Part shown: piece by piece, positions 32,722 through 41,633 of the stretch
How positions within the stretch are numbered: position 1 is the first letter of the stretch
How the letters are laid out: the number at the start of each line of letters is the position of its first letter
Assembly: GCA_035581425.1 (NCBI GenBank)
Contig: DATJVP010000155.1
Coordinates: forward strand, 1-58,232
DNA length: 58,232 bases
Source: DASZHJ01 sp035581425
GTDB taxonomy: Bacteria; Pseudomonadota; Alphaproteobacteria; ATCC43930; CGMCC-115725
Reading direction: 5' to 3'
Notes under the pieces: generated by a model
Seen by the model: only the letters and a program-made list of their open reading frames with translations
Database searches by the model: none
What the model was told of the DNA's origin: nothing
Made by a program: the position numbers and the translations under genes

Positions 32722-33495
32722 TCAGGCGACGCGCCTCAACACGGACTCGATCCGGCGAAGCTGGTCCTCGACGTCGATTGCGAGGGATGAGGCGACCTCG
32801 AGCCGCCGATCCTCGAGGACGTGGATCTTCCCGCGATGGCGGCGTCGCCATTGCATCACCGCGGCGTCACGCGCGGCGAGGAGCGCCGCCATCTGCGGCC
32901 GGAAGAGCACGAACATCGCGCCGATCCAGCGGTTCAGCGGGCGTGAGGGCCGGGGCACGCCGACCACGAAACGCTCGAGCATGCGCGCGACGTCCTCGGC
33001 CCGATACCAGGTCTCGCCGGTGACCCAGCGGTTGGTGGTGAAGAGCCGAATCGGCAGGCCCCTTGGGCTCATGGAGATCGCGACGAGGTGGCTCAGTGCG
33101 TCGTTGTCCTCGCCCTGATCGGGCTGTCGCGCAGGCGGTCGTACCGGTCCATGCGGCTGTGCAGGGGCATCGGGGATTGCGAGCTCCGGCAGCATCATGG
33201 GCCGCGTGCCCGGAGGCATGCCCCGTGGGCGCATGAAGGTATGGAAGTGCCCGTGCTCTCCGCCGCGCTCCGCCGGGGGATGGGCGTGATAATAGAACTG
33301 CGCGTGGCTTGCAGAATCGTAGATGTCGCCCGCGGGATAGTGCTCCCACTCGAAGAAGGCATCGGCGCCCTTGAGCGCCTCGCCGACGACGCTGGCGCCG
33401 CTCTCCGCCAGGCCGCGCATGCATTCCAGCGCCTCGCGTCCGGCCGCAGCCATGCGCTCTAGCTCAAGACGCGGGACTCTCGCGAGTTCGACCAT
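32722..33495 (-). CDS. Uncharacterised protein, probably DUF6969 family
   Basis: A 257-residue soluble protein. The core motif FFEWEHYPAGDIYDSASHAQ and the histidine-rich AQFYYHAHP...HGHFHTF (about residues 66-87) suggest a metal-binding site, and SHLVAISMSPRGLPIRLFTTN and WYRAEDVARMLERF follow. I recall these segments from an alphaproteobacterial family labelled DUF6969, but could not confirm it. The C-terminal WRRRHRGKIHVLEDRRLEV region is basic. It lies 70 bases after the Mla-type lipoprotein gene on the same strand, so it may be cotranscribed with lipid transport. Function unknown. Confidence 0.72.
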   Translation of the reverse strand: MVELARVPRLELERMAAAGREALECMRGLAESGASVVGEALKGADAFFEWEHYPAGDIYDSASHAQFYYHAHPPAERGGEHGHFHTFMRPRGMPPGTRPMMLPELAIPDAPAQPHGPVRPPARQPDQGEDNDALSHLVAISMSPRGLPIRLFTTNRWVTGETWYRAEDVARMLERFVVGVPRPSRPLNRWIGAMFVLFRPQMAALLAARDAAVMQWRRRHRGKIHVLEDRRLEVASSLAIDVEDQLRRIESVLRRVA

Positions 33496-33565
33496 GCGGT
33501 CCGAAAAGGTGCGGGCTCGCTCGACTTATGCGGGATTCGCGCCGCGGAGGCAAGCGGGAGCCGCT

Positions 33566-34180
33566 TCAGCCCCGCGCCATCAAGGGAAGCGCCCAGGCGA
33601 CGGCGTCCTGCATGGCGCGGTGGAGCGCCGTATCGAAGGCTTCCACCACCGGAAGGATCGCATTCTGCTGGGCGCGCTCCTCGGTTTCCACCGTGCGCTC
33701 CGAGACGATCCCCCGCTCGGGTTGGCGCACGAGCTTGAGCGCGAGGCGGATGCGGGCGATGGGCGCGTCGCCGCCTTCGTAGACCGCCGTGAAGACGCGT
33801 AGCTCCGGCTTCAGGATCCAATCCGCGCGGAGCGCCAGGCTCTCGCGGCCGATGGCGCCGATCTTTCCGGAATTCTCGAAGGACTCCACCAGAAGGCCCT
33901 GCACCATCAGTGGCGCGCGGTCGGTCCAGGCGGAGCCTGCGAAATAGTCGAGCATGACCGGGTTGCGCATGAGCGCGATGCGCTCGGTATCGAGCCCGCC
34001 GGGCGTCACCGGCACCTCTACCAGGAGCTGACCCTTGGCGCTCGGGAGGCCCGGGGGAAAATCGCGCGCGGGGGTGAGGGTGTAAAGCTGGGGCGGCGGG
34101 CCGCCGCCGAGCGGGCCGCTGCAGGCCGCAAGCGCCACGGGAAGGCCCAGAACAATGGAACGGCGAGAGAGGGTGCTCAT
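33566..34180 (-). CDS. ABC-type transport auxiliary lipoprotein (PqiC/YmbA-like)
   Basis: A 204-residue lipoprotein. The lipobox LAAC ends at Cys20 after a short signal peptide, and there is PQLYTLTP, the family's opening phrase, just after it. Relatives such as PqiC link MCE-domain lipid transport complexes to the outer membrane. Other family segments are RIALMRNPVMLDYFAGSAWT and ADWILKPELRVFTAVYEGG. The start overlaps the mlaD-like stop by four bases, so it is the fourth gene of the transporter operon and takes the place usually held by MlaC and MlaB. Confidence 0.9.
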   Translation of the reverse strand: MSTLSRRSIVLGLPVALAACSGPLGGGPPPQLYTLTPARDFPPGLPSAKGQLLVEVPVTPGGLDTERIALMRNPVMLDYFAGSAWTDRAPLMVQGLLVESFENSGKIGAIGRESLALRADWILKPELRVFTAVYEGGDAPIARIRLALKLVRQPERGIVSERTVETEERAQQNAILPVVEAFDTALHRAMQDAVAWALPLMARG

Positions 34181-35115
34181 CGGGGCTTGTATCCTTCGCG
34201 CCGCTCGCCGAAGAAGAAGCGCGTGGGATCGCGCTCGATCTGCTCGCTGACGCGCGTGAGGCTAGCCACCAGCACCCGTGCGTCCGCGATGAGCTGCATG
34301 AGGTCCGAAAGGCCGCGCTGGCTGAAATCGCGCACTCCAGGACGGACGTCCTGCACCACCCCATCGACGTGCACGAGAGTGGTGTTCGCGGTCTTGAGGG
34401 TGACGGACGCGTCGCCGATGGCGCCCTCAGCCATGGTGGTCGCGTGCTTCACCTCCGCCAGCGCCTCGTTCGCTGACGTCATCACGCCCTGGATCTGCTT
34501 CAAGGTCGTGATGGCCTCGTCGGCGACGGCATCGATCTTCTTGCCTTTCGCGAAATCATTAGAGATCTCCTCGACGTTCTGCAGCGTATTGGTGATCGAG
34601 GCGATGTTCCGATCGCTGAGGATCCGCGTCACGCGATCCTCGATCTCGATCGCTCGGCTCAGCACGTCGGGAATGCTGGCGACGAAGGATTGCAGCCGCG
34701 AGGGCCGCGACGCGATCACGGGATAACGCTGGCCCTCCTGCTTCAATATCGGCGGCGCCTCGCGCGTACCGCCGCCGACCTCGACATAATAGACGCCGGT
34801 GATGCCCGTGAGCTCGAGCGAGGCGACGCTATCGGATTTGATGGGCGCCAAGGAGTCGAGCTCGACCGTCACCCGGACCTGATCGGGATTGGTGGGATCG
34901 AGCCGGATCTCGGTCACCTTGCCGATCGAGACGCCGTTGTAGTTGACCGGCGCGCCGACGCTGAGTCCGGTCACGGAGCCCGTGAAGAAGATGTCGTAGT
35001 AAGCGAATTGTCGATTGAATTGCGCGCCGGCGAGCCAGAGGACCGAGACGAACATCCCCAACAGCACCGCCAGCACGAAACTCCCCACCAAGACGTAGTT
35101 TGCCCGCGTCTCCAT
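34177..35115 (-). CDS. mlaD: MlaD-like MCE-domain protein
   Basis: A 312-residue membrane-anchored protein of the lipid transporter. One helix near residues 8-29 (YVLVGSFVLAVLLGMFVSVL) is followed by the MCE domain at about 40-118, with FFTGSVTGLSVGAPVNYNGV. The long C-terminal part from 140 to 300 is alpha-helical with heptad-like spacing and should extend the hexameric tube in the periplasm. It carries lipid between membranes together with MlaE and MlaF. It lies three bases after mlaF. At over 300 residues it is longer than E. coli MlaD and closer to other MCE proteins of alphaproteobacteria. Confidence 0.92.
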   Translation of the reverse strand: METRANYVLVGSFVLAVLLGMFVSVLWLAGAQFNRQFAYYDIFFTGSVTGLSVGAPVNYNGVSIGKVTEIRLDPTNPDQVRVTVELDSLAPIKSDSVASLELTGITGVYYVEVGGGTREAPPILKQEGQRYPVIASRPSRLQSFVASIPDVLSRAIEIEDRVTRILSDRNIASITNTLQNVEEISNDFAKGKKIDAVADEAITTLKQIQGVMTSANEALAEVKHATTMAEGAIGDASVTLKTANTTLVHVDGVVQDVRPGVRDFSQRGLSDLMQLIADARVLVASLTRVSEQIERDPTRFFFGERREGYKPR

Positions 35116-35118
35116 CGT

Positions 35119-35925
35119 CTAGTCCTCCCCCGCCACCCCTTGCGCCGCGAGCGCCGAGCGACCGCGAGGGCCCCTGAAATAGGACTGAATCCAGGGATGC
35201 GGGTCGCGCAGCAGCTCTTCCATTGTGCCGATTTTGATCTTCTTGTCGACCAACACCGCGATGCGGTCGCAGATCGTAATGAGCGTGTCGAGATCGTGGG
35301 TGACGAGGAAGACCGTGAGTCCCAGGCTCTTCTGGAGGTCGCCGATGAGGTTGTCGAAACTGGCGGCGGCGATGGGATCGAGACCCGCGGTGGGCTCGTC
35401 GAGGAAGAGAAGCTCGGGATCGAGCGCGAGCGCGCGCGCGAGCGCCGCACGCTTGCGCATGCCGCCCGAGAGCTGAGATGGGAACTTGAGCCCCGCATCC
35501 GCCGGCAGCCCCACCAGCGCCACCTTCATCGCAGCAATCTCCACCATGAGCTCGGGCGAGAGGTGGAGATGCTCCTTGAGCGGCACCTCGATGTTCTGCG
35601 CGACGGTAAGCGAGCTGAAGAGCGCGCCGTCCTGGAAGAGCACCCCCCAGCGCGACTCAACCTGACGCCGCGCCTGGTCGTTGAGCTTCGCGAGATTCTG
35701 GCCGAACACCTCGATGGTGCCCGCGCGGATGGGGACGAGGCCAACGACCGCACGCAGCAGCACGGACTTGCCGGTGCCGGAGCCGCCGACCACGCCCAGG
35801 ACCTCGCCTCGGCGCACGTCGAGATCGAGGTTTCGATGAATGGCGCGCCCGCCCAGTCGCGTCTTCAAGCCGCGGATGCGGATGATCGGCGGCGCGGCGC
35901 CGTTCCCCTGCGAGCCGTCAGACAT
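35119..35925 (-). CDS. mlaF: MlaF-like ABC transporter ATP-binding protein
   Basis: A 268-residue ATPase that powers the MCE lipid transporter. Walker A is GGSGTGKS at residues 47-54, the signature LSGGM at 152-156, and Walker B ends in LFLDEPTAGLD with Asp176 and Glu177. The Q-loop region RWGVLFQDGALFSSLTVAQN is typical of MlaF. The gene overlaps the end of the mlaE-like gene by eight bases and precedes mlaD by three, so translation of all three is coupled. Confidence 0.95.
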   Translation of the reverse strand: MSDGSQGNGAAPPIIRIRGLKTRLGGRAIHRNLDLDVRRGEVLGVVGGSGTGKSVLLRAVVGLVPIRAGTIEVFGQNLAKLNDQARRQVESRWGVLFQDGALFSSLTVAQNIEVPLKEHLHLSPELMVEIAAMKVALVGLPADAGLKFPSQLSGGMRKRAALARALALDPELLFLDEPTAGLDPIAAASFDNLIGDLQKSLGLTVFLVTHDLDTLITICDRIAVLVDKKIKIGTMEELLRDPHPWIQSYFRGPRGRSALAAQGVAGED

Positions 35926-37057
35926 GGAGGAAGGAGAAGATGATGGAGAAGCCCGCGTCGAGCACGATCACCAGGAAGATCGACTCGACGACGGAGACAG
36001 TGGTGAGCCGGCCGACGCTCTCTGCGCTCTGCGAGACCTTGAAGCCCTGGTAGCAGCCGACGACGGAGATAACGACCGCGAAGAAGGGGGCCTTGATCGG
36101 TCCCAGCCAAAAGGTCCAGCCGAAGAGCGCGCTCTGAAGCTGGCGCACGAAGAGCGGAAAGCTGATGTCGAGCGCGGCGTAGGACATGAGGGCGCCGCCG
36201 AGCAGCCCCATGAAGTTGGCGTAGAAGCCCAGGAGCGGGAGCGTGATCAGCAGGCCGAATAGCCGCGGCAGCACCAGGATCTCGATGGGATCGAGACCGA
36301 GCGTGCGCATCGCGTCGACCTCCTCGGTCACCTTCATGGTGCCGATCTCCGCCGTGAAGGCGCTACCGGAGCGTCCCGCGACGATGATCGAGGTGAGGAG
36401 GATGCCGAGCTCGCGCAGAATGCCGATGCCCAGGAGATTGACCGTGAAGATCTCCGCCCCGAACTGACGGAGCTGATCCGCCCCCTGATAGGCGAGGACG
36501 ACGCCGATCAGGAAGGAGATGAGTCCGACGATCGGCATCGCCGTGACGCCGGCACGCTCCATGTGGGTGACGAGCGAGGTAAAGCGGAGCCGCCGCGGCT
36601 TTATGATGGTGCGGCAGATCACGATGGTGACGAGGCCGAGGAAGCTTACGAGCTCACCCGCCTGCAGCATCACCCAGATCGTTGCCTCGCCCACCCGCCG
36701 GGCGAAATCCCGATAGCCGCGGCCACCCCGGTGCCGGCGCTTCCCCGGCGGAACCGCGTGGCAGCTACTCTCGACCTTCCGCAGCAGCGGCTCGATTTCC
36801 GGGCGGAGATTCTCGACGCTGACGGAGATGCCGCGGGTCTGGAGCGCCTGCTCCGTGCGCAGGAGGAGCCAGGCGCCGGCGGAATCGAGGCTCTCGACCG
36901 CTCCGAGGTCGATCCGCGCCGCCCGGGCCGCCCCCGGATCGAGCGCCTTCAATTTATGATCGAGGGCGGCCGCGGCCCGAACCCTCCAAGCCCCGCCCGC
37001 GCGCAGGACAAAGGCGCCCTCTCGAAAGCCGGCCTCGACCCAAGCGTCCTCAGCCAT
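35918..37057 (-). CDS. mlaE: MlaE-like permease with fused N-terminal STAS domain
   Basis: A 379-residue permease of the MCE lipid transporter. Residues 1 to about 95 form a STAS domain (RIDLGAVESLDSAGAWLLLR), the role played by the separate MlaB protein in E. coli. The rest is the MlaE permease with five or six helices, including GVTAMPIVGLISFLIGVVLA, VAGRSGSAFTAEIGTMKVTE and DAMRTLGLDPIEILVLPR. It is first in the operon and divergent from apt, with 111 bases between the start codons. The fusion is common in alphaproteobacteria. Confidence 0.95.
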   Translation of the reverse strand: MAEDAWVEAGFREGAFVLRAGGAWRVRAAAALDHKLKALDPGAARAARIDLGAVESLDSAGAWLLLRTEQALQTRGISVSVENLRPEIEPLLRKVESSCHAVPPGKRRHRGGRGYRDFARRVGEATIWVMLQAGELVSFLGLVTIVICRTIIKPRRLRFTSLVTHMERAGVTAMPIVGLISFLIGVVLAYQGADQLRQFGAEIFTVNLLGIGILRELGILLTSIIVAGRSGSAFTAEIGTMKVTEEVDAMRTLGLDPIEILVLPRLFGLLITLPLLGFYANFMGLLGGALMSYAALDISFPLFVRQLQSALFGWTFWLGPIKAPFFAVVISVVGCYQGFKVSQSAESVGRLTTVSVVESIFLVIVLDAGFSIIFSFLHV

Positions 37058-37168
37058 GACCGCTCACTTTACAGGGGAGGAACGTGCTGAGCACGAAAAA
37101 TGCAGGCTTTTCCGCGTGGCCGAACCCGCTAGAGTGCGCCGGTGAGACCGACGCCGAAGGATGGTCGA

Positions 37169-37684
37169 ATGGACCTTAAGCAGCATATCCGCTCGATTCC
37201 CGATTTTCCGAAGCCGGGAATTCTTTTCTACGACATCTCGACCCTGCTGGCACATCCCGGCGCCTGGCGCGAGACCATGCGCCAGCTCGCCGATGGCGTC
37301 GCCGAGCAGAGGCCCGACCTCCTGGTGGGCATCGAATCCCGGGGCTTCCTGGTGGCGGCGCCGCTTGCACTGGCGATCGGCTGCGGCTTCGTGATGGTGC
37401 GCAAGAAGGGGAAGCTCCCCGGCGCCACCATTCCGCTCACCTACGACCTCGAATACGGCTCCGACACCATCGAGATCCAGGCCGACGCCGTGCGTCCCGG
37501 GCAGCGGATCGTGGTGCTCGACGATCTCCTTGCCACCGGCGGGACCATGGCGGCGGCGGTCGGGCTCGTGCGCAAGGTCGGTGGCACCGTCACCGGCACC
37601 GCCTGCATCATCGAGCTGAGTTTCCTCGGCGGCCGCCAGCGTCTCGACGTCCCCGTACATTCGGTGCTCCGCTACGATTCCTGA
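37169..37684 (+). CDS. apt: Adenine phosphoribosyltransferase
   Basis: Salvages adenine to AMP using phosphoribosyl pyrophosphate. The 171-residue length is standard. It has the family opening RSIPDFPKPGILFYDIS at residues 8-24, GIESRGFLVAAPLA, and the PRPP loop VVLDDLLATGGT at 115-126. AAGGA seven bases upstream selects this ATG over a GTG nine codons earlier. It is divergent from the Mla operon and its last 13 bases overlap the 3' end of the convergent potI gene. Confidence 0.96.
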   Translation: MDLKQHIRSIPDFPKPGILFYDISTLLAHPGAWRETMRQLADGVAEQRPDLLVGIESRGFLVAAPLALAIGCGFVMVRKKGKLPGATIPLTYDLEYGSDTIEIQADAVRPGQRIVVLDDLLATGGTMAAAVGLVRKVGGTVTGTACIIELSFLGGRQRLDVPVHSVLRYDS

Positions 37685-38487
37685 CGCTGCGCCTTCGGCC
37701 CCGCGAGGAGCCGTCCCGCGATCACCGCCGCGAGCGTCACGACCGCCACCATGATGGTCGCGAGCGCGTTCACCTGCGGGCTCACGCCGAGGCGCACGCT
37801 CGAGAAGATCCACATCGGGAGCGTGGTGGCGCCCGGACCCGAAGTGAAGCTCGCGAGCACGAGATCGTCGAGCGAGAGCGTGAAGGCAAGGAGCCAACCC
37901 GCAGCGAGCGCCGGCGCGATGATCGGCAGGGTGATGACCCAGAAGACCTTGAGGGGCCGGGCACCGAGGTCGAGCGCCGCCTCCTCGAGCGACCTGTCGA
38001 AGGAGTGGAGACGCGACTGCACGACCACCGCGACATAGGCGGTGCCGAGCGCGGCGTGCGCGATCACAATGGTGAGGAGGCCGCGTCCCGCAGGCCAGCC
38101 GATTGCGCTCTCGAGATCGACGAAGAGTAGCAGCAGCGAGAGGCCCATGATGACCTCCGGCAGCACCAACGGCACGGAGAGCAGAAAGGCGAAGAGGCCG
38201 CGGCCGCGGAAGCGAGAGATGCGCGCGAGCACGAAGCCTGCGACGGTCCCGAGCGCGAGCGCTGCGCTGGCGGAGATCGCCGCGATGCGAAGGCTCGTCC
38301 AGGCGGCATCCCCGATCGCCGCATTCTGCAGAAGCTCGCCGTACCAGCGGGTCGAGAACCCCGCCCAGACTGTGACGAGACGCGAGGCGTTGAAGGAGTA
38401 GACGATAAGCGAGAGGATGGGCCCATAGAGGAAGAAATATCCGAGGCCCAGCATCGCCGGGAGGAAGAGAGAGCGCCGCCCGCTCAT
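37672..38487 (-). CDS. potI: Polyamine ABC transporter permease (PotI-like)
   Basis: A 271-residue inner-membrane permease with six helices, second of a heterodimeric pair. The ATPase-contact loop is SLEEAALDLGARPLKVFWVI near residue 165. The opening FLPAMLGLGYFFLYGPILSL and the FSLDDLVLASFTSGPGATTL-like segment (here TLSLDDLVLASFTSGPG) are the PotC/PotI signature. The ATG overlaps the potH stop (ATGA) and is preceded by GGGAGGAGG. It is the last gene of a potFGHI-ordered operon. Confidence 0.94.
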   Translation of the reverse strand: MSGRRSLFLPAMLGLGYFFLYGPILSLIVYSFNASRLVTVWAGFSTRWYGELLQNAAIGDAAWTSLRIAAISASAALALGTVAGFVLARISRFRGRGLFAFLLSVPLVLPEVIMGLSLLLLFVDLESAIGWPAGRGLLTIVIAHAALGTAYVAVVVQSRLHSFDRSLEEAALDLGARPLKVFWVITLPIIAPALAAGWLLAFTLSLDDLVLASFTSGPGATTLPMWIFSSVRLGVSPQVNALATIMVAVVTLAAVIAGRLLAGPKAQRQES

Positions 38488-39377
38488 CGCGCCTCCTCCC
38501 GAAGGAAACTCCGCATCGCCGCCATTGGCAGGGCGAGGAGCAGCAGCATCGCGACTGCGACCGCCGAGGCTGCGGGCCAATCGTGGTTGTTGAAGAACTC
38601 GTCCCAGAGCACCTTGCCGATCATGAGCGTGCCGGGGCCGCCCATGAGCTCGGGAATGACGAACTCGCCGATCGCGGGGATGAACACCAGAAGCGAGCCC
38701 GCGACGATCCCCGGCAGCGAGAGCGGCAGCGTCACCGCGAGAAAGGCGCGCCAGGGCCGCGATCCCAGATCGGCCGCCGCCTCGAGGAGCGCGGGATCGA
38801 GCTTCTCGAGAGTCGCATAGAGCGGCAGCACCATGAACGGCAGATAGCCGTAGACGAGGCCGAGCACGACCGCGAACGAATTGTTGAGGAGCGGAAGGGG
38901 CTCGCTTACGAGGCCCAGCGCCAGCAGCAGGTTATTGACGAGGCCGTTGCCCTTGAGAAGCCCGATCCACGCATAAACGCGCAGCAGGAAGCTCGTCCAG
39001 AACGGCAGGATCACCAGCATCAGCAGCGCAATGCGCCAGGCCTTCGGTGCCCGCGCAATCGCATAGGCCATGGGGTACCCGAGGACGAGGCAGATGAGCG
39101 TCGCAGCGAGCGCGTAGACGATCGAGGAGAGGTAGGCGCGGAAATAGAGGCTGTCGGAAATGAGCCGCGCGTAATTCTCCAGCGTCGCAGCGAGCTGCAG
39201 CCCGTCGTCGCCGACATCGAGGAGCGGCCCGTACGGTGGGATCGCGAGGCGGCTCTCAGCGAAGCTGATCTTGAGGACGATCGCGAGCGGCAGCAGCGTG
39301 AAAAGCAGAAGCCAGAGATAGGGAATGCCGATGATGCCCCACCGGCCCCAGCCGCTCCCGATGCTGGGCGCCTTCAT
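38484..39377 (-). CDS. potH: Polyamine ABC transporter permease (PotH-like)
   Basis: A 297-residue permease with six helices, partner of PotI. Family segments are PYLWLLLFTLLPLAIVLKIS near the N-terminus, LPFWTSFLLRVYAWIGLLKG and the contact loop LLEAAADLGSRPWRAFLAVT. FIPAIGEFVIPELMGGPGTL is diagnostic of PotB/PotH proteins. The ATG overlaps the stop of the ATPase gene; frames running further upstream lie inside that gene and were ignored. Confidence 0.94.
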   Translation of the reverse strand: MKAPSIGSGWGRWGIIGIPYLWLLLFTLLPLAIVLKISFAESRLAIPPYGPLLDVGDDGLQLAATLENYARLISDSLYFRAYLSSIVYALAATLICLVLGYPMAYAIARAPKAWRIALLMLVILPFWTSFLLRVYAWIGLLKGNGLVNNLLLALGLVSEPLPLLNNSFAVVLGLVYGYLPFMVLPLYATLEKLDPALLEAAADLGSRPWRAFLAVTLPLSLPGIVAGSLLVFIPAIGEFVIPELMGGPGTLMIGKVLWDEFFNNHDWPAASAVAVAMLLLLALPMAAMRSFLREEAR

Positions 39378-40462
39378 GCCGTGAGGAGGACGCCCGCCTC
39401 TGCGTCCCAGGCGAGCCATACCGCGGCGCCAAGACCGGGCGGCGCCGTGCCTGGCCCCACGTTGGGGAGCGTCACCCGGAGCAGGCGACCGCCCGCGACC
39501 GCGACGTGATAGGTCGAGGCCTCGCCGCGGAAGGCGATCTCCCGCACCGTCCCCGGGAGGCGATTGGCTCGGCTTGGCTCCTCCGCCGAGAGCGCGATCC
39601 GCTCGGGACGCACGGCGACGGCCACAACCGCGCCGATGGAGGCCGCGCCCGCAACCGCGAGCGTCTGCCCGAGCTCCCGGCATTCGACCGAAAGCGGCGC
39701 GCCCGAGCCGGCGACTCGGCCTTCGAAGAGATTGACCCCGCCGATGAAGTCCGCGACGAAGCGGCAGCTAGGGCGCTCGTAGATCTCCGCGGGCGTCCCG
39801 ACCTGGACGAGCTTCCCCTTCGACATCACGCCCATGCGGCTCGCCATTCCCATCGCCTCCTCCTGATCATGCGTGACCATCAGGAAGGTGATACCCACGC
39901 GCTGCTGGATGCGCACGAGCTCGAGGCGCGTCTCCTCGCGGAGCTTGCGGTCGAGGGCGGCGAGCGGCTCGTCCAGGAGCAACAGCTTCGGCTGCTTTGC
40001 GAGCGCGCGCGCCAGCGCCACGCGCTGCCGCTCGCCGCCCGAGAGCTGGTGCGGCTTCCGCGCGCCGAGCGCCCGGAGCTGCACGAGATCGAGCATCGCC
40101 TCGACCTTCGCCGTGATCTCCTGGCGTCGCATCCCCTCCTGCCTGAGCCCGAAGGCGACATTCTCCGCAGCCGTCATGTGCGGGAAGAGCGCGTAGGATT
40201 GGAACATCATGTTGGTCGGACGCGCATAGGGCGGTACCTCCGCGACGTCGATGCCGTCGATGAGGATGCGGCCGCTATCGGGCCGCTCGAAGCCCGCGAG
40301 CATGCGCAAGAGGGTGGTCTTGCCGCAGCCGGAGGGTCCGAGGAGCGCAAAGAAGGCGCCGCGCTCGATCTCGAGCGCGACGTCGTCGACGGCGAGTGCC
40401 GTGCCGAAGCGCTTTGCCACCCCCTCAAGACGGACCAGAGACGCCGCAGCCGCCGCGCCCAC
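39374..40462 (-). CDS. potG: Polyamine ABC transporter ATP-binding protein (PotG-like)
   Basis: A 362-residue ATPase. Walker A is GPSGCGKT at residues 42-49, the signature LSGGE at 140-144, and Walker B ends in LLLLDEPLAALD with Asp164 and Glu165. A TOBE/regulatory domain with AVRPERIAL fills the C-terminal third. I chose the GTG 12 bases after the binding-protein stop. An overlapping CTG five codons earlier is possible but unnecessary. Besides polyamine uptake it could in principle serve the nearby-type iron permease that lacks its own ATPase, but that is speculation. Confidence 0.94.
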   Translation of the reverse strand: MGAAAAASLVRLEGVAKRFGTALAVDDVALEIERGAFFALLGPSGCGKTTLLRMLAGFERPDSGRILIDGIDVAEVPPYARPTNMMFQSYALFPHMTAAENVAFGLRQEGMRRQEITAKVEAMLDLVQLRALGARKPHQLSGGERQRVALARALAKQPKLLLLDEPLAALDRKLREETRLELVRIQQRVGITFLMVTHDQEEAMGMASRMGVMSKGKLVQVGTPAEIYERPSCRFVADFIGGVNLFEGRVAGSGAPLSVECRELGQTLAVAGAASIGAVVAVAVRPERIALSAEEPSRANRLPGTVREIAFRGEASTYHVAVAGGRLLRVTLPNVGPGTAPPGLGAAVWLAWDAEAGVLLTA

Positions 40463-40473
40463 GGGCGACGCCG

Positions 40474-41565
40474 TCAGCCGCCGGTCTTCACCCGCGTCCA
40501 GGTACGCGTGCGCTCGCGCTCGTATTCCGGACTGACGGGTGTGTCGAAGAAGAGCCGCTTCCTCACCTCGGCGGTGGGATAGATGTTGTGATTGTTGCGG
40601 ATCTCGGGATCGACGAGGGCTGTCGCCTTGGAATTGGGGTTGGCGTAGGCGACCGCGTTCGAGATATCCGCAGCGACTTCCGGCCGCAGGATGTAGTTGA
40701 TGAAGAGGAGCGCGTTGCCGGGATGCGGCGCGTCCGCGGGGATCGCCATCTGGTCGATCCAGAGCATCGCGCCTTCCTTCGGAATCGAATAGGCGATCTT
40801 GACGCCGTTCTTCGCGTCCTCGGCGCGCTGCTTCGCCTGGAAGATATCGCCGGAATAGCCGAAAGCCACGCAGATGTCGCCGTTGGCGAGATCGTTGATG
40901 TATTGCGAGGAGTGGAACTTGGTGACGAAGGGTCGGATCTTCGCGACCGCGCCCGCCGCAAGCTCCAGGTCCTTCGGATCGCGGCTCAAGGGCTGCTTGC
41001 CGAGCGAGAGGAGCGCCGCAGGGAATACCTCTTCCGGCGTGTCCAGCAGCGAGAGCCCGCATTCCCCGAGCTTCTTCGCGTTGGTGGGATCGAAGATCAG
41101 GCTCTCACTTTCGACTGGCGCCTTGGCGCCCAGCGCGGCCTTCACTTTATCGACGTTGTAGCCGATCCCCGTCGTGCCCCACATGTAGGGAACGCCGTAG
41201 GCATTGTCGGGATCGGCGACTGCCGCGCTCGCGAGGATCTGCGGATCGAGATTGCCGTAATTCGTCAGCTTCGACTTGTCGAGCTTGAGGAAGATCTTCG
41301 CTTTCGCCATGCGCGCGAGATAGGGGCTCGAGGACGGCACCACCACGTCGTAACCGGAATGCCCCGCGAGAAGCTTCGCCTCCAGCACCTCGTTCGCGTC
41401 GTAGACGTCATAGCGAACCTTGATGCCCGTCTCTTTCTCGAAGTTCGCGATGGTGTCTTTGCCGATGTAGTCGGACCAGTTGTAGACGTTGAGGACGGGC
41501 TCCTCGGCCCGCGCCGCCCCCGCGAGCAGCAGCACCGCCGCCGCCGTCAGCACCACTTTTCGCAT
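40474..41565 (-). CDS. potF: Putrescine-type periplasmic binding protein (PotF-like)
   Basis: A 363-residue periplasmic protein with a signal peptide to about residue 21 (LLAGAARA). The mature start LNVYNWSDYIGKDTIANFEK and later YDVVVPSSSPYLARMAKAKI, PYMWGTTGIGYNVDKVKAAL follow PotF closely. It would capture putrescine, or another polyamine, for the PotGHI complex encoded just downstream. It heads the operon; the gap before the next gene upstream is 68 bases. Ligand identity rests on family likeness. Confidence 0.94.
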   Translation of the reverse strand: MRKVVLTAAAVLLLAGAARAEEPVLNVYNWSDYIGKDTIANFEKETGIKVRYDVYDANEVLEAKLLAGHSGYDVVVPSSSPYLARMAKAKIFLKLDKSKLTNYGNLDPQILASAAVADPDNAYGVPYMWGTTGIGYNVDKVKAALGAKAPVESESLIFDPTNAKKLGECGLSLLDTPEEVFPAALLSLGKQPLSRDPKDLELAAGAVAKIRPFVTKFHSSQYINDLANGDICVAFGYSGDIFQAKQRAEDAKNGVKIAYSIPKEGAMLWIDQMAIPADAPHPGNALLFINYILRPEVAADISNAVAYANPNSKATALVDPEIRNNHNIYPTAEVRKRLFFDTPVSPEYERERTRTWTRVKTGG

Positions 41566-41633
41566 CCCCCGCCTCCTTCACCCTGGCCGAGAATTCATGC
41601 GTGGCGCTCGGCGCAAAGTCAATTGCGCGCGGC

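Noticed and set aside
37672..37684. 13-base overlap of convergent apt and potI ends
   Set aside because: Short 3' overlaps are ordinary in compact genomes.
40462..40477. CTG in a CTGA overlap as start of the potG-like gene
   Set aside because: A GTG five codons later gives a normal N-terminus, so no unusual start is needed.
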